From an uncultured Syntrophomonadaceae bacterium (GTDB lineage Bacteria > Bacillota > Syntrophomonadia > Syntrophomonadales > Syntrophomonadaceae), in contig CALXSZ010000147.1 in NCBI GenBank assembly GCA_944391275.1, forward strand, positions 1 through 8,456: a DNA stretch of 8,456 bases, written 5' to 3'. The position numbers were made by a program, and so were the translations under genes. Under the pieces are notes generated by a model. The model searched no databases, was not told the DNA's origin, and saw nothing but the letters and a program-made list of their open reading frames with translations. Positions 6,390 to 8,456 of the stretch are shown piece after piece (the first letter of the stretch is position 1; each line of letters opens with the position of its first letter).

Positions 6390-7811
6390 TCATTCGTTTG
6401 ACGGAATATCTTGTTTGAAAATACTTTCTAATTTTTGAATAATTTGTTCAATTTGGGACTGGAGAATTCCAGCGTAATTAAAAACCATGGTGCATGTTCC
6501 GTTGGAAGGAGAAGCGCCGATGGTATAATCCGAGACAAACGAAAATAGAAGATGTTGTTCCAAGCCTTTTTGAGAGATTTCCGCTTCAGTTTGTTGCGTT
6601 TTAATTTCTAAAAGAAAATGTGTGCCTGCGTTTTTTTCGTGAATCGTTGCAATACGATGGAGTGGTGAACGAGTAATGGCATGTAAAATCATGGTCCGTT
6701 GTTCTTTGTAATGTTTTCGCAAGCGATTCAAATGACGGTCAAAGTGCCCATTAATAATGAATTGCGCTAGGGCGTACTGTTCAAAACTGGAAACCGTACA
6801 AGAATAAAAACTGAGCGTATCCACGTAGCGTTTCATGAGCGATGGAGGAAGAATCATATAGCTGATTCGCAACGACGGGACAAGCGTCTTTGAGAAAGTA
6901 TTCATATAAATAATCTTATCATGAACATCTTCCGTATACATAGGCAGAATGTATTTACCCACGTAGCGGAATTCCGAATCATAATCATCTTCAATGATGT
7001 AGCGATCTTTTCCCCGATTGACCCATTCAAACAGTTCCAAGCGACGAGTAATGGGCATGACGATTCCGGTCGGAAAGTGATTCGAGGGCGAGATGTGAAC
7101 AATATTTGCATCGCTTTTTTCAAGTTCGCTGGCCCGTAAACCGTGCTGATCAATGGGAATGTAAACGCAGCGGTTTCCATAACTGGAGGCAATCGTCGCG
7201 AACTTTTGATATCCGGGGTTTTCCAGTGCTAAAATCGTGTCTTTCCCGAATAAATGCAGCAGACGACTATAAAGATATTCCGTTCCAGCGCCAATAATAA
7301 TCTGGGCAGGAGAAACGTGAATGCCTTTATGTTGTTCGAGATAGTCTGAAATAGCCGTGCGCAATTCGACCAAACCATTGTAGGGAATGGGGCGTAGGAG
7401 CGCATTATTATCCAACGATAGAGCTTCTCGCATATAACGCGCCCATACGCTGGCAGGAAAATGCGACAAACTGATTCGATTGGCTTTGAAATCGACGAGT
7501 AGATCCGGATCAGATTCCACCGTTTCAGGGATAAATTTTTTCTTCATAGAGGGTTTGCTGCGGTAATTTTCTAGGTTCTGGGCAAAATATCCTTTTCGCT
7601 CAATGGCATAAATGTAACCTTCCATGAGTAATTGTTCATAGGCATTCATAACGGAAATCGTGCTGATATCTAAATGTCTGGCAAGCGCACGCTTAGAAGG
7701 GAGCTGTTTATGTGGCTCGATTCTACCGGAAATAATATCTTCACGAATGCAATGATACAAATAAATATAAATCGGTAGTCCGTTTCGATGGTTCATATCA
7801 TAGGTTAACAT
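6390..7811 (-). CDS. MocR-family regulator (GntR helix-turn-helix fused to aminotransferase-like domain)
   Basis: This 473-aa protein is a MocR/PdxR/GabR-type transcription regulator that binds pyridoxal phosphate. Residues about 10-80 form a GntR-type winged helix (LPIYIYLYHCIREDIISGRI, then LPSKRALARHLDIS and VMNAYEQLLMEGYIY). A linker leads to a fold-type I aminotransferase-like domain from about 105 to the end. It shows GAGTEYL (174-180), ENPGY (197-201), SPSNHFPTG (241-249), IIEDDYDSEFRY (272-283) and TFSKTLVPSLR (305-315). Lys308 is the expected Schiff-base lysine. Length is typical of MocR proteins. The start is ATG at 7811, with AGGTGAG close upstream. It is convergent with the sufCB operon and divergent from the alcohol dehydrogenase. 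The ligand and target genes cannot be read from the sequence. Confidence 0.93.
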   Translation of the reverse strand: MLTYDMNHRNGLPIYIYLYHCIREDIISGRIEPHKQLPSKRALARHLDISTISVMNAYEQLLMEGYIYAIERKGYFAQNLENYRSKPSMKKKFIPETVESDPDLLVDFKANRISLSHFPASVWARYMREALSLDNNALLRPIPYNGLVELRTAISDYLEQHKGIHVSPAQIIIGAGTEYLYSRLLHLFGKDTILALENPGYQKFATIASSYGNRCVYIPIDQHGLRASELEKSDANIVHISPSNHFPTGIVMPITRRLELFEWVNRGKDRYIIEDDYDSEFRYVGKYILPMYTEDVHDKIIYMNTFSKTLVPSLRISYMILPPSLMKRYVDTLSFYSCTVSSFEQYALAQFIINGHFDRHLNRLRKHYKEQRTMILHAITRSPLHRIATIHEKNAGTHFLLEIKTQQTEAEISQKGLEQHLLFSFVSDYTIGASPSNGTCTMVFNYAGILQSQIEQIIQKLESIFKQDIPSNE

Positions 7812-7814
7812 TGT

Positions 7815-7821
7815 CTCACCT
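7815..7821 (-). promoter_or_regulatory. Ribosome binding site of the MocR regulator, short spacing
   Basis: Minus-strand AGGTGAG ends only 3 nt before the ATG at 7811. The next in-frame ATG, five codons later, is 18 nt from it and so less likely. The tight spacing may give modest translation, as suits a regulator. Confidence 0.65.
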
Positions 7822-7863
7822 GGTATTATAATAAAATAGTTATTTGGTTATTTCAATAATACC
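7822..7863. repeat. Inverted repeat GGTATTAT/ATAATACC spanning the mocR -10 region
   Basis: GGTATTAT (7822-7829) is the exact reverse complement of ATAATACC (7856-7863), with 26 nt between. One arm covers the mocR -10 box (7856-7861) and the other lies just before its ribosome binding site. The span also contains two direct GTTATTT copies (7839-7845 and 7847-7853). It is a candidate autoregulatory operator. It could also form a weak hairpin in the mocR leader only if transcription began upstream of the predicted start. Confidence 0.4.
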
Positions 7864-7908
7864 ATATATCCTTTATACTAGCAACAGGTCATATTTAATC
7901 CGTTATTT
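7839..7908. repeat. Three direct copies of GTTATTT
   Basis: GTTATTT occurs at 7839-7845, 7847-7853 and 7902-7908. The first two are 8 bp apart and lie at the predicted mocR transcription start. The third is 55 bp further, upstream of the mocR -35. MocR/GabR-type regulators are known to bind direct repeats, so these are candidate half-sites. The motif is AT-rich and short, so chance recurrence is possible. Confidence 0.35.
7856..7884 (-). promoter_or_regulatory. Promoter of the MocR regulator gene
   Basis: On the minus strand, TTGCTA (7879-7884) and TATTAT (7856-7861) are separated by exactly 17 bp. TGG precedes the -10, giving an extended -10 element as well. Predicted transcription starts near 7849 and leaves a leader of about 38 nt. 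Confidence 0.75.
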
Positions 7909-7919
7909 ATTTATAAATA
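7908..7919. repeat. 12-bp palindrome upstream of the mocR promoter
   Basis: TATTTATAAATA is a perfect dyad 24 bp upstream of the mocR -35. It lies within a wider AT-rich inverted repeat, ATATTTA (7891-7897) with TAAATAT (7914-7920). It could be an operator in the divergent region. Low complexity lowers confidence. Confidence 0.3.
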
Positions 7920-7984
7920 TGTTTTGAGATTAAATGTATCATCTTAAGGTTTAAAATCGAATTACTTGAGAAAGATTGACACAG

Positions 7985-8113
7985 TGGAAAGAAATTCCCC
8001 CGAAAAAATCCTTCGTGGGTAGAAGATCAACCGGACGGAGAAAAAAGTTAAGTTGTTATGACAAACTTTCCATATTTTTACGAAAGGGCGTACTTCCATT
8101 TAATCCCGTTCGT
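7985..8113 (+). other. Possible structured leader RNA ahead of the alcohol dehydrogenase
   Basis: Within the 343-bp gene-free stretch (7812-8154), this part can fold by eye. TGGAAAG (7985-7991) pairs perfectly with CTTTCCA (8066-8072). Inside lie a bulged 10-bp hairpin (7995-8024) and a hairpin at 8053-8064 (TTGT, loop TATG, ACAA). A further hairpin follows, 8080-8088 with 8105-8113 (ACGAA/TTCGT and GGG/CCC with one mismatch). I cannot match it to a known riboswitch class, there is no U run to make it an attenuator, and no clear promoter is visible. It is a candidate only. Confidence 0.25.
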
Positions 8114-8141
8114 GCGAGGTGGAGAGGAATTCTATATTTTT

Positions 8142-8147
8142 AGGAGG
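8142..8147 (+). promoter_or_regulatory. Ribosome binding site of the alcohol dehydrogenase
   Basis: AGGAGG lies 7 nt before ATG at 8155. An ATG at 8148 is out of frame and too close to the site. Confidence 0.88.
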
Positions 8148-8154
8148 ATGAAAG

Positions 8155-8456
8155 ATGAAAGGTTATGCAATGTTAAAAATTGGCCAGACTGGCTGGATTG
8201 AAAAGGAAGCCCCCGCATGCGGGCCATTAGATGCAATTTGTAAACCGATTGCATTGGCTCCTTGTACATCGGATATTCACACGGTGTGGGAAGGCGCAAT
8301 TGGCGATCGGCATAATATGATATTAGGCCATGAGGCTGTTGGAGAAGTCGTTGAAGTGGGAAGCCTTGTAAAAGATTTTAAACCGGGCGATAAGGTTCTT
8401 GTATCCGCCATTACGCCTGATTGGAATTCTCTGGAAGCCCAAGCCGGCTATGCGAT
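8155..8456 (+). CDS. Zinc-dependent secondary alcohol dehydrogenase (isopropanol dehydrogenase type), 5' part
   Basis: Only the first 100 codons are present; the gene runs off the window and no stop is seen. The sequence starts MKGYAMLKIGQTGWIEKE and closely resembles the tetrameric NADP-dependent secondary alcohol dehydrogenases of Thermoanaerobacter brockii and Clostridium beijerinckii, which interconvert 2-propanol/acetone and related secondary alcohols and ketones. Cys37 (in APCTSDIH) and His59-Glu60 (in ILGHEAVGEVVEVG) fall at the numbers of the zinc ligands known for that family. The third ligand, Asp150, and the NADP-binding Rossmann fold lie beyond the window. The segment KDFKPGDKVLV is the usual GroES-like fold ending. 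Cofactor preference cannot be judged. It is head to head with the MocR regulator. Confidence 0.9.
   Translation, partial: MKGYAMLKIGQTGWIEKEAPACGPLDAICKPIALAPCTSDIHTVWEGAIGDRHNMILGHEAVGEVVEVGSLVKDFKPGDKVLVSAITPDWNSLEAQAGYA

Noticed and set aside
6146..7297. Short open frames overlapping the scaffold gene end and the mocR gene
   Set aside because: They lie antisense or out of frame to two well-supported genes and have no family similarity or start signals.
7976..7981. TTGACA as a -35 box for the alcohol dehydrogenase
   Set aside because: No -10-like hexamer follows at 16-19 bp; the sequence there is C-rich then A-rich.

Overview
The window looks like chromosomal DNA of an anaerobic, low-to-moderate GC member of the Bacillota (Clostridia-like). 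Four things point that way: strong AGGAGG-type ribosome binding sites, a Gram-positive-style lipoprotein foldase, a ferredoxin-linked 2-oxoacid oxidoreductase, and a two-gene 'minimal' SUF (SmsC/SmsB-type) Fe-S assembly operon. A secondary alcohol dehydrogenase of the Thermoanaerobacter/Clostridium type fits as well. No species can be named from the sequence alone. I see no rRNA, tRNA, CRISPR array, insertion sequence or prophage gene.

Layout, left to right. (1) 38-787, minus strand: a membrane-anchored NodB-type polysaccharide deacetylase, with a likely terminator whose 5' arm lies inside the end of the gene. (2) 788-1045: a divergent intergenic region with a possible promoter for the next operon and a 12-bp palindrome. 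(3) 1046-3373, plus strand: iorA-iorB, the two subunits of indolepyruvate:ferredoxin oxidoreductase, closed by a clear rho-independent terminator at 3392-3425. (4) 3501-6311, plus strand: an extended -10 promoter, then a PrsA-like parvulin lipoprotein, a SufC-type ATPase (GTG start) and a SufB/SufD-type scaffold that overlaps sufC by 4 nt, closed by a strong terminator at 6317-6353. (5) 6390-7811, minus strand: a MocR-type (GntR helix-turn-helix plus aminotransferase fold) regulator with a good promoter. (6) 7812-8154: a 343-bp divergent intergenic region with repeats and palindromes near the mocR promoter, and potential RNA hairpins ahead of the next gene. (7) 8155-8456, plus strand: the first 100 codons of a zinc-dependent secondary alcohol dehydrogenase, cut by the window edge.

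How the genes may work together. IorAB oxidises aryl-pyruvates from aromatic amino acid transamination to aryl-acetyl-CoA and passes the electrons to ferredoxin. Its large subunit carries two ferredoxin-like clusters, so it depends on Fe-S assembly, which the SmsC/SmsB pair would provide. The foldase and the Fe-S genes appear to share one transcript, but their functions have no obvious link. The MocR regulator stands head to head with the alcohol dehydrogenase and is a candidate regulator of it. Most of the window is recognisable metabolism and housekeeping. The least explained part is the mocR/dehydrogenase intergenic region.
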